NCBI RefSeq assembly: GCF_001426265.1
Contig: NZ_LMDG01000008.1
Span: forward strand, 1 to 64,000
Direction: 5' to 3'
Length of the DNA stretch: 64,000 nucleotides
Source of the DNA: Rhizobium sp. Root1220
Lineage (GTDB): Bacteria; Pseudomonadota; Alphaproteobacteria; Rhizobiales; Rhizobiaceae
Shown: positions 26,129 to 35,053 of the stretch, piece after piece
Layout of the letters: each line of letters starts with the position of its first letter
Position numbering within the stretch: position 1 is the first letter of the stretch
Program-made: the position numbers and the translations under genes
Notes under the pieces: generated by a model
Told to the model about the DNA's origin: nothing
The model's database searches: none
The model's input: only the letters and a program-made list of their open reading frames with translations

Positions 26129-27118
26129 CTATTCGGCAGCGATCATGATGGCGTCGGGCACAGCGTTAGCCTGAAGTACCTTCGCGCGGACGGGTTCGAC
26201 TGCGGCAAGAATCTTCTGGCGCAGCCAGACGTGGGCGGCGTTGCGGTCGGACGAGGTGTGCCATGCAAGAGAGATGTCATAAGGCGGGATGTCCACCGGT
26301 CCTGGGCTGATCGCCAGGCCGAACACCGGCGCCCAGGCCCGGGCGAAGCTTGCTGGCACGGCAGCGATCACTGGAGTGTCTCGGACCAAAATCGGCAGGG
26401 TAAAGAGGTGAGGCGTCGTCACCGCTGCGCGCCGTTTCAATCCACGTTCAGCGAGCACCTCGTCCACAAGGCGGCAGCGGCCGTCCTTGCTGACGATCAC
26501 GGCCTGCGGGGTGGATAGAAACGTCTCGAGGTCAATGGTGCCCGAACGCCCTGTCGTTTCGGGGTTACTGAGGATGACATAGCGCTCAGACCAAAGCTTG
26601 CGGCGCTTATGGAGTTCATTGCCAGTCTCCACCTTGCCGATGGCAAGGTCGATCTCGCCGCCATCCAGCAGATCCGCGGGATAATCCTGATCGAGCGGCC
26701 GTATCACGAAGTTGACGCGTGGCGCCTGTTCGTGAATGGCAGCTAGAAGCGGTGGCATCAACAGGCTTTCGAGATAGTCGGTCATCCCGAGCGTGAAGGT
26801 TCGCTCATCCGTGGCCGGGTCGAACTGCTCCGGCTCGATCAGGCGGGATTGGATCGTGCACAGGATGCCGCTGACGGTTTCCGCGAGTTCCTGCGCCCGC
26901 GGCGTCGGTTCGATCCCGCGCGCCGAGCGGACGAACAGTTCGTCCTGCAGAAGCGCCCGCAGTCGCCCGAGATTATGGCTCAAGGCAGATTGGGAAGTGC
27001 CGATGCGCTGCGCCGCCCGCGTGACGTTACGCTCGCTCATCAGTGCATCAAACGCCACCAGCAGATTGAGGTCGAATTTCAAGATATGAGCGTGATCGAT
27101 CGACATCATGATTTCCAT
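26129..27118 (-). CDS. LysR-family transcriptional regulator
   Basis: A 329-residue regulator with an N-terminal winged helix (LNLLVAFDALMSERNVTRAA, then RIGTSQSALSHNLGRLRALL) and a type 2 periplasmic-binding-like effector domain. ATG 27118 is used; ATGs at codons 4 and 5 are alternatives. It is divergent from the Old Yellow Enzyme gene 73 bases away, so it probably controls that gene, as is common for LysR/OYE pairs. The effector is unknown. Confidence 0.9.
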   Translation of the reverse strand: MEIMMSIDHAHILKFDLNLLVAFDALMSERNVTRAAQRIGTSQSALSHNLGRLRALLQDELFVRSARGIEPTPRAQELAETVSGILCTIQSRLIEPEQFDPATDERTFTLGMTDYLESLLMPPLLAAIHEQAPRVNFVIRPLDQDYPADLLDGGEIDLAIGKVETGNELHKRRKLWSERYVILSNPETTGRSGTIDLETFLSTPQAVIVSKDGRCRLVDEVLAERGLKRRAAVTTPHLFTLPILVRDTPVIAAVPASFARAWAPVFGLAISPGPVDIPPYDISLAWHTSSDRNAAHVWLRQKILAAVEPVRAKVLQANAVPDAIMIAAE

Positions 27119-27191
27119 CTGTTGGATTTGTGAATGAGAGAGAGATATCTATTTCGTCGATGATAATCAACTGAATTAAGGAATAACGCTC

Positions 27192-28316
27192 ATGAAGTCT
27201 CTCTTTGAAGACTACGACCTGTGGGGTCTGAAACTTCGCAATCGCGTCGTCATGGCTCCGATGACCCGGGCCAGGGCGAAGGACGGTATAGCCGACGAGC
27301 AGACCGCCCAATATTACCGCCAGCGCGCCGGTGCCGGCCTGATTGTCTCCGAGGGAACGCCGATTTCGCAGGAGGGGACGGGCTTCGCCTTTATCCCCGG
27401 TATCTGGTCGGACGATCAGGTTCGCGGCTGGCAGGGTGTGACGAAGGCCGTGCACGGGGAGGGCGGGAAGATCTTTGCGCAGATCTGGCATGTCGGTCGG
27501 ATGTCGCATACCTCCCTGCAGCCGGCTGGTGGCCAGCCCGTCAGTTCCAGCGCCAAACCGGCACGTGACGACAAGAGCACGGCCTATGCATTCAACGAGG
27601 ACGGTATCGCTGGTTTCGTCGAAGCAAGCGTGCCGCGGCCACTTGGGACCGACGAGATCGCCAGGGTCGTAGACGACTTTGCGAACGCTGCGGCCAATGC
27701 TGTTGGCGCCGGATTCGACGGCGTCGAAATCCACGGTGCAAACGGCTACTTGCTGGAGCAGTTTCTCAACCCTGAGATTAACGATCGTACCGACCGGTAT
27801 GGTGCGGGTAGTGTCGAGGACCGGACGCGTTTCGTCCTGGAGATTGTTGATTCCGTGGTCGCGCGAGTTGGTGCCGGGAAGGTCGGCATTCGGCTTTCGC
27901 CATTCGGCAAGCTGTTCGACATGCCGCATCATCCGCTGATCGAGGAAACCTACCTGCACCTTGCGACGGCGCTTGCTGAGCGAGACTTGGCATACGTGCA
28001 TTTGAAGGACCAGGGTCCTGCCAGTGCTCCGGCTATTTCGAGGGAGTTTCTGCGCAGTTTCCGTCAGACTTACTCAGGTACGCTTATTCTTGCCGGTTCG
28101 TTGGAAAAGCGCCGTGCCGAAGAGTTCGTGCGGGACGGACTCATCGATCTTGCCGCTTTCGGCCAGCCCTTCATCGCGAATCCCGATCTGGTGGAGCGGT
28201 TGCGGCGGGACCTTCCTTTGACGACGCCCAACCGCGACACCTACTACGGCGGTGGCGTGGAGGGCTACACCGATTACCCGGTGTATAGCGTCGGCCCTGA
28301 AACAAAGGCTGCGTGA
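27192..28316 (+). CDS. Old Yellow Enzyme, NADPH:alkene reductase
   Basis: A 374-residue FMN flavoenzyme of the NemA/OYE class reducing activated C=C bonds or nitro-esters. Features are NRVVMAPMTRAR at the FMN site, IWHVGRMSHTSLQP, the substrate-binding EIHGANGYLLEQFLNP (His/Asn pair) and DRYGAGSVEDRTRF. The C-terminal FGQPFIANPDLVERLRRDLP block completes the phosphate site. AAGGA precedes ATG 27192. It is divergent from a LysR regulator and upstream of the nitrile hydratase operon, which starts about 130 bases later. Confidence 0.95.
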   Translation: MKSLFEDYDLWGLKLRNRVVMAPMTRARAKDGIADEQTAQYYRQRAGAGLIVSEGTPISQEGTGFAFIPGIWSDDQVRGWQGVTKAVHGEGGKIFAQIWHVGRMSHTSLQPAGGQPVSSSAKPARDDKSTAYAFNEDGIAGFVEASVPRPLGTDEIARVVDDFANAAANAVGAGFDGVEIHGANGYLLEQFLNPEINDRTDRYGAGSVEDRTRFVLEIVDSVVARVGAGKVGIRLSPFGKLFDMPHHPLIEETYLHLATALAERDLAYVHLKDQGPASAPAISREFLRSFRQTYSGTLILAGSLEKRRAEEFVRDGLIDLAAFGQPFIANPDLVERLRRDLPLTTPNRDTYYGGGVEGYTDYPVYSVGPETKAA

Positions 28317-28448
28317 TCGCGGCGGCGACCGCCGGGTCGCCGTCGAGCTGCGTCAGATACTGCGGCCCCGGAGACGATCCGAGGCCGCAGATCCCATTTG
28401 TGACTGGTCGCGCAAGCGTCGATTGAGGTCTTGGACTTTCGCGTTCAA

Positions 28449-29117
28449 ATGCTTAAAGATAAGGCCACACCGGCGGAGGGTGCTGCCTTGCACGATGACG
28501 ATGACGATCACGATCACCACCACGACAATCATTACTCCGACATGCAGGCTCGGGTCAGAGCACTTGAAACTGTCTTGACCGAGAAGGGACTGATCGACCC
28601 CGCAGCGATCGACGTGATCGTCGAGACCTACGAGACAAAGATCGGGCCTAGAAACGGCGCGCGCGTTGTCGCCAGGGCATGGAGCGATCCCGCGTTCGCG
28701 GAATGGCTGAAACGCGATGCGACGGAGGCGATTGCCAGCCTCGGCTATACCGGCAGACAAGGCGAGCACATGCGCGCGGTCTTCAATACGGTCGACACTC
28801 ACAACCTCGTCGTCTGCACGCTCTGTTCATGTTATCCATGGTCCGTGCTTGGCCTGCCGCCCGTATGGTACAAGGCGCCGGCCTACCGCTCGCGCGCAGT
28901 CATCGATCCGCGTGGCGTACTGGCGGAATTCGGCGTGACCTTGCCCGAGGGAAAGAAGGTCCGCGTATGGGATTCGACGGCGGAACTTCGTTATCTGGTC
29001 GTTCCTGAGCGACCGGTTGGAACTGAAGGTTGGAACGAGACCGAACTCGCCGATCTTGTAAGCCGTGACGCGATGATTGGTACCGGCGTCGCCGCCATGC
29101 CGGGGGCGGCGATATGA
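28449..29117 (+). CDS. nthA: Nitrile hydratase alpha subunit, cobalt type
   Basis: A 222-residue catalytic subunit hydrating nitriles to amides. The metal-binding claw is [10 protein letters not shown]; Thr rather than Ser between the first cysteines points to a non-corrin cobalt centre. The two outer cysteines are normally oxidised to sulfenic and sulfinic acids. The N-terminus carries an unusual Asp/His run ([17 protein letters not shown], about residues 15-32) that could hold metal. ATG 28449 is my choice; TTG 28431 is open in frame and sits near GAGG. The stop overlaps nthB (ATGA). Confidence 0.95.
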   Translation: MLKDKATPAEGAALHDDDDDHDHHHDNHYSDMQARVRALETVLTEKGLIDPAAIDVIVETYETKIGPRNGARVVARAWSDPAFAEWLKRDATEAIASLGYTGRQGEHMRAVFNTVDTHNLVVCTLCSCYPWSVLGLPPVWYKAPAYRSRAVIDPRGVLAEFGVTLPEGKKVRVWDSTAELRYLVVPERPVGTEGWNETELADLVSRDAMIGTGVAAMPGAAI

Positions 29118-29773
29118 ATGGCCCTCACGATCTTGGCGGACAGATGGGATTCGGGCCGATTGCGCCTGAGAAAGACGAACCGTATTTTCACGCCGACTGG
29201 GAGAAGCGGGCACTCGGGCTTACCTTGTCCAGCGGTGCATTCGGCGCCTGGAACATCGATGAGAGCCGCCATGCCCGCGAGAGCATCGCGCCGGCAGACT
29301 ATCTTGCCGCCAGCTACTACGAGATCTGGACGCGCGCGCTGGAAGTGCTGCTGCAGCGTCACGGCTTCGTCGCAGCCGATGAGATCGATACCGGGCACAA
29401 ACGGATCGACGGCACAACTCCCAAACGGGTTCTCAAGTCCGACATGGTGGCGGGCGTGCTTGCAAAGGGCGGTCCCTGCGATCGGCCTGTGGCGACATCG
29501 CCGCGGTTTGCTACCGGAGACCGGGTTCGCACGAGGAATTTCAATCCGACGACGCACACGCGATTGCCACGATACGCCCGCGCCAAGGTGGGCGTCATCG
29601 AGGCGATACAGGGCTCCTTCGTGTTTCCTGACGACAACGCTCATGGCAATGGCGAGAACCCACAATGGGTGTACACGGTCGTCTTCGACGGAGGCGAGAT
29701 CTGGGGCGAGGGTGCAGATCCGTCTTTGAGTGTATCGATCGACGCCTGGGAGAGCTATCTTGAGCGGGTGTGA
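29114..29773 (+). CDS. nthB: Nitrile hydratase beta subunit
   Basis: A 219-residue beta subunit beginning [16 protein letters not shown], the diagnostic start. The C-terminal SH3-like domain has [23 protein letters not shown] and the [15 protein letters not shown] end. Its arginines hydrogen-bond the oxidised cysteines of the alpha subunit. It is coupled to nthA by an ATGA overlap and to the downstream accessory gene by a longer overlap. Confidence 0.96.
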   Translation: MNGPHDLGGQMGFGPIAPEKDEPYFHADWEKRALGLTLSSGAFGAWNIDESRHARESIAPADYLAASYYEIWTRALEVLLQRHGFVAADEIDTGHKRIDGTTPKRVLKSDMVAGVLAKGGPCDRPVATSPRFATGDRVRTRNFNPTTHTRLPRYARAKVGVIEAIQGSFVFPDDNAHGNGENPQWVYTVVFDGGEIWGEGADPSLSVSIDAWESYLERV

Positions 29774-30131
29774 GACACAGTCGCCGTTGGCGCAATCGCC
29801 GCAATTGCCGAAATCCACCGACGGCGAACCGGTCTTTCCGGAGCCTTGGGCGGCCGAGGCTTTTGCCATGACCGTGCACCTCCATCAGCGCGGGCTTTTT
29901 ACGTGGGGCGAGTGGGCCGAGACCCTTTCGCGAGAGCTGCACAAGCCAGGCCGCGCGGAAGATGGTAGCGACTACTTCGATTGCTGGGTGGTCGCGCTCT
30001 CCGATATCGTGGTCAGTCACGGCGTTGCCGACGGCGAGGCAATTCTGGCTCTTCAACATGGCTGGCAGCGGGCAGCGGAAGCGACGCCGCATGGCAAGCC
30101 GATCGAGCTTGGCAACGATCCGCTTCGCTGA
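29760..30131 (+). CDS. Nitrile hydratase accessory/activator protein
   Basis: A 123-residue protein with the FxEPWAAEAFAMTVHLHQRG and FTWGEWAETLSREL blocks of the nitrile hydratase accessory family, which is related to the beta-subunit N-terminus and delivers cobalt as a self-subunit-swapping chaperone. The likely start is TTG 29760, seven bases after GGGAGAG and overlapping nthB by 14 bases. The frame upstream is only nthB read out of frame. Its stop is 3 bases from the convergent anti-sigma gene. Confidence 0.88.
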   Translation: MSGCETQSPLAQSPQLPKSTDGEPVFPEPWAAEAFAMTVHLHQRGLFTWGEWAETLSRELHKPGRAEDGSDYFDCWVVALSDIVVSHGVADGEAILALQHGWQRAAEATPHGKPIELGNDPLR

Positions 30132-30134
30132 GTG

Positions 30135-30920
30135 TCACGAGGGAAACTGCTTGTAGCACTCCTCGGCGACCTTCCTCAGCATATCTCGCGAGATTTCGCC
30201 GGTGACCGCGTAGCCGAGTTCACCGTCGATCCAGTAGAAGGTCTCGACGCTGTCCGCCGAAGCAAAGCGGAAGCTTGTCGTCCGATTGGCGGCGTTGCGG
30301 CCGACAAGAACCGTCAGGCGCTCGCCCCCCTGATCCTCATACATGAACATTGCGCCGGGTTTGCCGTCGACCGGCAGGAGGCGGCCGCCGACAAGATGGA
30401 AGCCGAGCGTCTGCAGGTTCGGGACCTTCAGGTCCGGAATGGCCAGACGCTTGCCCAGCCATGTTGCCAGATGGTCTTCTTCGTTGGCGAACACTTCGAC
30501 AGGGTGGCGGACTTCGCCAGCATATACGAGGAACGCGTTTTGCGCTTCCTTAGGAAAGGTTTCGAACTCCGCCAATTGCAGCTCCGGCTTTTCGAAAAGC
30601 GCTAGGCCATACTGCCCGCTGATGACGCCGAACCCAAATGCGGCAATCATCGCTGCGGCGGCGACAGCAGCGCGCCTCGGCCACGCTGCCTTCCTATGCG
30701 GCGGGGCGACGAGCGCGATGTCGGTCTTGTTCTGTCTCTCGTAGCCCGCAAAAATGGCTCTGATACCGGCATTCTGCGCTTGCCATTCACTTACTTGCAA
30801 AGCGGCATCAGGGTTTTCCTTGAGCCAAGCTTCGATGCGGCTGCGTTCATTCCCTTCCAACTGCCCATCGGCAAAGGCATGCAGGTCCGCTTCGGCTACG
30901 GTGGGGTTGATCTCGGTCAT
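30135..30920 (-). CDS. Anti-sigma factor, single-pass membrane
   Basis: A 261-residue protein starting at ATG 30920, overlapping the ECF sigma stop (ATGA). The N-terminal cytoplasmic helical part (TVAEADLHAFADGQLEGNER) resembles anti-sigma domains but lacks the HxxxCxxC zinc motif. One membrane helix lies at about residues 85-105, followed by a periplasmic domain of about 150 residues. The arrangement and the neighbour make anti-sigma the best call. The open frame further upstream is antisense-like and not part of it. Confidence 0.85.
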   Translation of the reverse strand: MTEINPTVAEADLHAFADGQLEGNERSRIEAWLKENPDAALQVSEWQAQNAGIRAIFAGYERQNKTDIALVAPPHRKAAWPRRAAVAAAAMIAAFGFGVISGQYGLALFEKPELQLAEFETFPKEAQNAFLVYAGEVRHPVEVFANEEDHLATWLGKRLAIPDLKVPNLQTLGFHLVGGRLLPVDGKPGAMFMYEDQGGERLTVLVGRNAANRTTSFRFASADSVETFYWIDGELGYAVTGEISRDMLRKVAEECYKQFPS

Positions 30921-31432
30921 TTTGGTCTCCGAAGCGTGATGATGTTGTCGGCCTTCAAGCGTTCCGCGACCTGCTGACGCGCACGCGACAGGCGCGACAT
31001 GACGGTGCCGATCGGAATGTCCAGGGCTGTCGCGACCTCCTGGTAGCTGTAGCCCTCGATCACGACCAGCATCAGCACTGCGCGGTTGTCTTCGGAAAGG
31101 CTGTTCAGCGCGTCTTCCAGCCTCGAACGCTCCAGCGGATCGGCGGGAGATTCGGTCGATGCCACACTCTCGGCGACGTCGAGTTCGACCAGCGGCGCGC
31201 GGACGTTCTGGCGAAGGCTGTTGCGATAGATGTTGGTCATGATCGTCAGGGTCCATCCGCGCAGGTTCAGTCCCCGCCATTGCGCGCGACGGGAGAGTAC
31301 CTTTTCCACGCAGTCCTGAAGCAAATCTTCGCCATCGGAATCCGATCGCGTCAGGCTTCGCGAATAGCGCCTGAGCGAGGGGAGGAGGGCCAGTATCTGG
31401 CCCTCGAAGCTGTCTGGCCCCGGTGTCTTCAA
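30917..31432 (-). CDS. ECF-type RNA polymerase sigma factor
   Basis: A 171-residue sigma factor with region 2 (SLTRSDSDGEDLLQDCVEKV) and region 4 (LNSLSEDNRAVLMLVVIEGY, then SYQEVATALDIPIGTVMSRL), a normal ECF length. The start is TTG 31432, ten bases after the upstream secreted-protein stop. No ATG fits, and the ribosome site is weak. It forms a three-gene unit with a COG4315 secreted protein upstream and its membrane anti-sigma downstream. It is likely released by an envelope signal. Confidence 0.9.
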   Translation of the reverse strand: MKTPGPDSFEGQILALLPSLRRYSRSLTRSDSDGEDLLQDCVEKVLSRRAQWRGLNLRGWTLTIMTNIYRNSLRQNVRAPLVELDVAESVASTESPADPLERSRLEDALNSLSEDNRAVLMLVVIEGYSYQEVATALDIPIGTVMSRLSRARQQVAERLKADNIITLRRPK

Positions 31433-31442
31433 GTCGTTGTAC

Positions 31443-31823
31443 TCACGGCTTGGCGAGATCCCAGTTGCCGCCGACGCCGTCGCCGGTGATATCGCCCGTC
31501 TTTGTGTCCTTGACCCAGAAGTAGAGCGGCATGCCGTCCTTGGCCCACTGCTTGCTGCCATCCTTCCGGTCGATGATCGAGTATGCACCATCGGCTTTTG
31601 CGCCGCTAGCGGCCACGAGGGGCGGCCAGTTCTTGGCGCACTGGTCGTAGCAATTGGACACGCCCATCTTATCCTTCTTGAAGGTGTAGAGCGTCATTCC
31701 ATTCTCGCCCGCAAGGACCTTGCCCTTGGCTGACTCGACGACTTTGACCGGCTCGGCGGCGAAGGCGGATGTTGCCGCGGCGGACGCGACCGCAAGCGCG
31801 ATCAAGAATTTCATGGATTTCAT
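31443..31823 (-). CDS. COG4315 secreted repeat protein
   Basis: A 126-residue exported protein with signal peptide (MKSMKFLIALAVASAAATSAFA). The mature part has two copies of the lipoprotein-with-YxFxxD-like repeat: MTLYTFKKDKMGVSNCYDQC, then AKNWPPL, and later MPLYFWVKDTKTGDITGDG. Two cysteines in the first repeat may form a disulfide. It has no lipobox cysteine. GAGGAGCGAGCCC precedes ATG 31823. It heads an operon with the ECF sigma/anti-sigma pair and may be their reporter or target. Confidence 0.85.
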   Translation of the reverse strand: MKSMKFLIALAVASAAATSAFAAEPVKVVESAKGKVLAGENGMTLYTFKKDKMGVSNCYDQCAKNWPPLVAASGAKADGAYSIIDRKDGSKQWAKDGMPLYFWVKDTKTGDITGDGVGGNWDLAKP

Positions 31824-31957
31824 GGGCTCGCTCCTCAGTGCTGGCAGGCATTATTGCGTTGCCTGACATGAGACGCCGCAAGCCCCCGTTTTATTCCCAT
31901 AGGCCCGACTTTTTCTCGCTTGCCTATCTCAAGCGAATCCTGCCAAGTCGAACTACG

Positions 31958-33085
31958 ATGCAGTTTGCCCCGCAACAAGATGAAGCCCTGAAGGCCGTTT
32001 CGACATGGCTGAAGGAGGGACGGTCTCCGATTTTTCGTCTGTTCGGCTATGCCGGCACGGGCAAGACGACGCTTGCGCGCTATTTCGCGGAGCATGTGGA
32101 TGGCGACGTTCTGTTCGCCGCCTTCACCGGCAAGGCCGCGCAGGTGCTGCGTTCGCGTGGTGCCAGCAACGCACGGACGATCCATTCGTTGATCTACCGG
32201 CCGCGCGGCGAGGAAGCGGTCGAGGATGAGGAGACGGGGAAGACGTCGATCGCCCCGATGTTCTCGATCAACCGGCAGAGCCCGGTGGCGAAGGCAGCGC
32301 TGATCGTTGTCGACGAGTGCTCGATGGTCGATGAGGCGCTCGGCAAGGACCTGATGAGCTTCGGCACGCCGATCCTGGTGCTGGGCGATCCCGGTCAGCT
32401 TCCGCCCGTCACCGGCGGTGGCTTCTTCACCAACCAGGAGCCGGACTACCTGCTGACGGACATTCATCGGCAGGCACGCGATAACCCGATCATCCAGCTC
32501 GCGATGCAGATCCGCGAGGGCAAGGAGATCATGCATGGTGATTACGGTGCGGCACAAGTGATTTCCAAGAACGAGGTCAACCAGTCGCTGGTTCTCGATG
32601 CCGACCAGGTACTGGTCGGCACCAATCGCACGCGCCGACGCTACAATCAGCGCCTGCGCGAGTTGAAAGGCTTTTCCACCGACTATCCGCAGACCGGCGA
32701 CAAGCTGGTATGCCTGCGCAACGATCCCGCGAAGGGATTGCTCAACGGCTCGCTCTGGCAGGTGATGACGTCGTCGAAGGAGACCACGAAACCGGGCATC
32801 AACCTGCTTATCCGGCCGGAAGACGATGACATGGATCGCGGTGCCGCCAAGATAAAGCTGCTGAAGCAGGCATTCGAGGACGTCGATGGCGAGATTCCCT
32901 GGAACACGCGCAAGCGCTACGACGAGTTCGACTTTGGTTATGCACTGACGGTCCACAAGGCGCAGGGCTCGCAATGGAACAATGTGGTGTTGTTCGATGA
33001 GAGCTGGGCATTTCGAGACACCCGCGAGCGATGGCTCTACACCGCCGTCACGCGCGCGGCAGAAACGCTGACAATCGTGCGATAG
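31958..33085 (+). CDS. RecD-like ATP-dependent DNA helicase
   Basis: A 375-residue superfamily 1B helicase. Walker A is GYAGTGKTTLAR (residues about 30-41), motif II VVDECSMVDE, motif III GDPGQLPPVTG, then LTDIHRQARDNPI. The C-terminal UvrD_C_2 part is FGYALTVHKAQGSQWNNVVL and RWLYTAVTRAAETL. It resembles the AAA_30/RecD2 core without the long N-terminal domain. ATG 31958 has no strong ribosome site. It is convergent with the MerR-type gene. A DNA repair role is inferred from family. Confidence 0.9.
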   Translation: MQFAPQQDEALKAVSTWLKEGRSPIFRLFGYAGTGKTTLARYFAEHVDGDVLFAAFTGKAAQVLRSRGASNARTIHSLIYRPRGEEAVEDEETGKTSIAPMFSINRQSPVAKAALIVVDECSMVDEALGKDLMSFGTPILVLGDPGQLPPVTGGGFFTNQEPDYLLTDIHRQARDNPIIQLAMQIREGKEIMHGDYGAAQVISKNEVNQSLVLDADQVLVGTNRTRRRYNQRLRELKGFSTDYPQTGDKLVCLRNDPAKGLLNGSLWQVMTSSKETTKPGINLLIRPEDDDMDRGAAKIKLLKQAFEDVDGEIPWNTRKRYDEFDFGYALTVHKAQGSQWNNVVLFDESWAFRDTRERWLYTAVTRAAETLTIVR

Positions 33086-33135
33086 GCCACGCCTGGAAAT
33101 GCTGTGGAGATCGTAGTGCCCGCGAGAATGCGGCT

Positions 33136-33822
33136 TCAGACCTGAACGACGCCCAGCAGAACGGCTTTGGCTATTGCCTGAAAGCGATTGTTGGCGCTGA
33201 ACTTTCGAATGATCCCTGCTTCCAGAGATTGTGCATCGTCGTCCTTGAGATCGAGCGTGCGGGCAATGCGGTGGGTCGACAATCCTCCGGCCATCAGCGC
33301 AAGACAGCGCGATTCCTGGTCCGTCAGCGCTGTTTCGTTCTGATTGTCGTTGAACTGCGCTTCGTCGCGGTCGCGATTGTCAAGGAGATCGCTTACCTGC
33401 TGCAACTGGCGATGCAGCGTCGACATCTCCGCGGTCAGTTCACGCTTGCGCGTCATCAATGCGGCATTGAAGATACCTTCGGCAGCTTCCTGCGAATCCG
33501 CGTTGCGGAAGTCTTTCATCAGATCCTGGATGACGGCCACTGCCATCCCGCTTTCGCGGCAGGCATTGATTACCGCCATCCGCATGACATCGCCCTGATC
33601 GTAGACGCGCATAAGCCCGATCCGGCTCGCGGAGATCAACCCTTTTTCTTCGTAGAAATGGAGGGTCCTGTGCGTCACGCCAAAGGCGTTCGCCATGTCT
33701 GCGATCGGCACTCTCCCGCGAGGAAGGTCGGCTGGGAGTGTGGCAAGCGGGAGGAACAGGTGCTTGGGGAGCGATTGCGGGGACGTGCCTGACGAAAACG
33801 TCTGCTTGTAAGTTTCTGCCAT
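33136..33822 (-). CDS. MerR N-terminal HTH fused to LuxR-type C-terminal HTH
   Basis: A 228-residue regulator. Residues about 38-105 are a MerR winged helix (ANAFGVTHRTLHFYEEKGLI, then a DVMRMAVINACRESGMAV stretch). A coiled dimerisation helix follows (RKRELTAEMSTLHRQLQQVS). The last 60 residues match a LuxR/GerE domain: LTDQESRCLALMAGGLSTHR, IARTLDLKDDDAQSLEAGII, then RKFSANNRFQAIAKA. Two DNA-binding folds in one chain is unusual. ATG 33822 follows GGAGGGTTC. It is monocistronic; the long AT-rich interval upstream presumably holds its own promoter and that of pdxJ. Confidence 0.8.
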   Translation of the reverse strand: MAETYKQTFSSGTSPQSLPKHLFLPLATLPADLPRGRVPIADMANAFGVTHRTLHFYEEKGLISASRIGLMRVYDQGDVMRMAVINACRESGMAVAVIQDLMKDFRNADSQEAAEGIFNAALMTRKRELTAEMSTLHRQLQQVSDLLDNRDRDEAQFNDNQNETALTDQESRCLALMAGGLSTHRIARTLDLKDDDAQSLEAGIIRKFSANNRFQAIAKAVLLGVVQV

Positions 33823-34242
33823 GAACCCTCCTGTTGTGCATGCGGTTCTGCGCGTTGCAGAAGCGGTGCGGTCGAGCGGTGTTCCTGTGAGTGTCCTTGT
33901 TCAACGTTGAAGTAACGCAAGCGGGATTATTCGATATCCTGCACTTACGTTATGCGCGAATAACATATCTTGTTCGTACTAAAAATAGTGACTTTTAAAT
34001 AGGAGAGCAATGCACCGGAAAGATTGCAGGAAGTGCCTCCTCACCAAACGGAAGGCGGTCTGAAAACTAACGATTAAGTGTTTGAAAAACGGTCAAGGGA
34101 AACTGGAGCTACGTTAATCCTCATGCGCTCTTTAGTTGTATTTAGTTATCAGCGATTCGCATGCATCCATGCACGAATCTGGTTGGCCCTGGCGGCATGA
34201 TTGGCTTAAAAGCAAATATCCTTTGTTCAGTGGAAATCCGCC
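33823..34242. other. Intergenic region, merR-like/pdxJ
   Basis: About 420 bases between divergent genes, AT-richer than its surroundings, with no supported gene. It likely holds both promoters, but I cannot place them securely. Confidence 0.5.
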
Positions 34243-34995
34243 ATGCCAACTACGCTTTCCGTGAATCTCAATGCCGTGGCAATGCTGCGCAATCGTCGTG
34301 ATCTGCCTTGGCCCAGCGTCGAAGCACTGGGCCGCATCGCGCTCAACGCGGGTGCGAGTGGCTTGACTGTCCACCCTAGACCAGACCAGCGTCATATCCG
34401 TTTTTCTGACCTACCCGTGATCCGCAATCTGATCGACGACGAGTTTCCGCATGCGGAATTCAACATCGAGGGCTATCCGACGGACGACTTCCTCGAACTC
34501 TGCGAGCGGGCAGCGCCCGAACAGGTGACGCTGGTTCCGGATGACCCTTCGCAGGCCACCTCCGATCACGGCTGGGATTTTCGCGCACATCGCCAGTTTT
34601 TGACCGAGGTGATCGGGCGTTTGAAGGCGACGGGAACGCGTGTGTCACTGTTTGCGGATGGAGACGGCGATGCAGACGCTGTTGCAATCGCGAAGGCAAC
34701 GGGTGCCGACCGGATCGAACTTTACACCGGTCCTTACGGCGGCTGCTACGATGCGCCGGAACGGGCGGGTCCGATCCTCGAGGCGCTTGGCAAGACGGCG
34801 GATGCCGCGCTTGCGCTGGGGCTGGGCGTCAATGCCGGACATGACCTGACCGTGGCGAACCTGCCACCGCTTGTTACACGCATCCCCAAGCTGGCCGAGG
34901 TGTCCATCGGACATGGGTTGACGGCGGATGCGCTGGAGTATGGCATGGCTGAAACCGTGCGCCGGTTTTGCCGCGCCTGCGGCCAGAAAGTCTGA
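34243..34995 (+). CDS. pdxJ: Pyridoxine 5'-phosphate synthase
   Basis: A 250-residue TIM-barrel enzyme closing the pyridoxine ring in vitamin B6 synthesis. It shows [20 protein letters not shown] at the start, [44 protein letters not shown] and [14 protein letters not shown] near the end. Start ATG 34243. It is followed by a strong terminator, so it is monocistronic. Confidence 0.97.
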   Translation: MPTTLSVNLNAVAMLRNRRDLPWPSVEALGRIALNAGASGLTVHPRPDQRHIRFSDLPVIRNLIDDEFPHAEFNIEGYPTDDFLELCERAAPEQVTLVPDDPSQATSDHGWDFRAHRQFLTEVIGRLKATGTRVSLFADGDGDADAVAIAKATGADRIELYTGPYGGCYDAPERAGPILEALGKTADAALALGLGVNAGHDLTVANLPPLVTRIPKLAEVSIGHGLTADALEYGMAETVRRFCRACGQKV

Positions 34996-35011
34996 GACCC
35001 CGCGTTCCGGC

Positions 35012-35043
35012 AGATCCGCCCGCTGGAGCCGGGCGGATCTTTT
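35012..35043 (+). terminator. Intrinsic terminator after pdxJ
   Basis: An 11-bp stem, AGATCCGCCCG / CGGGCGGATCT (35012-35022 with 35030-35040), ending in TTTT. Confidence 0.88.
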
Positions 35044-35053
35044 GCTACCCGCG

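Noticed and set aside
30921..31280. N-terminal extension of the anti-sigma protein to 31280
   Set aside because: The extension is the sigma-factor gene read in a second frame; Arg-rich and without a domain.
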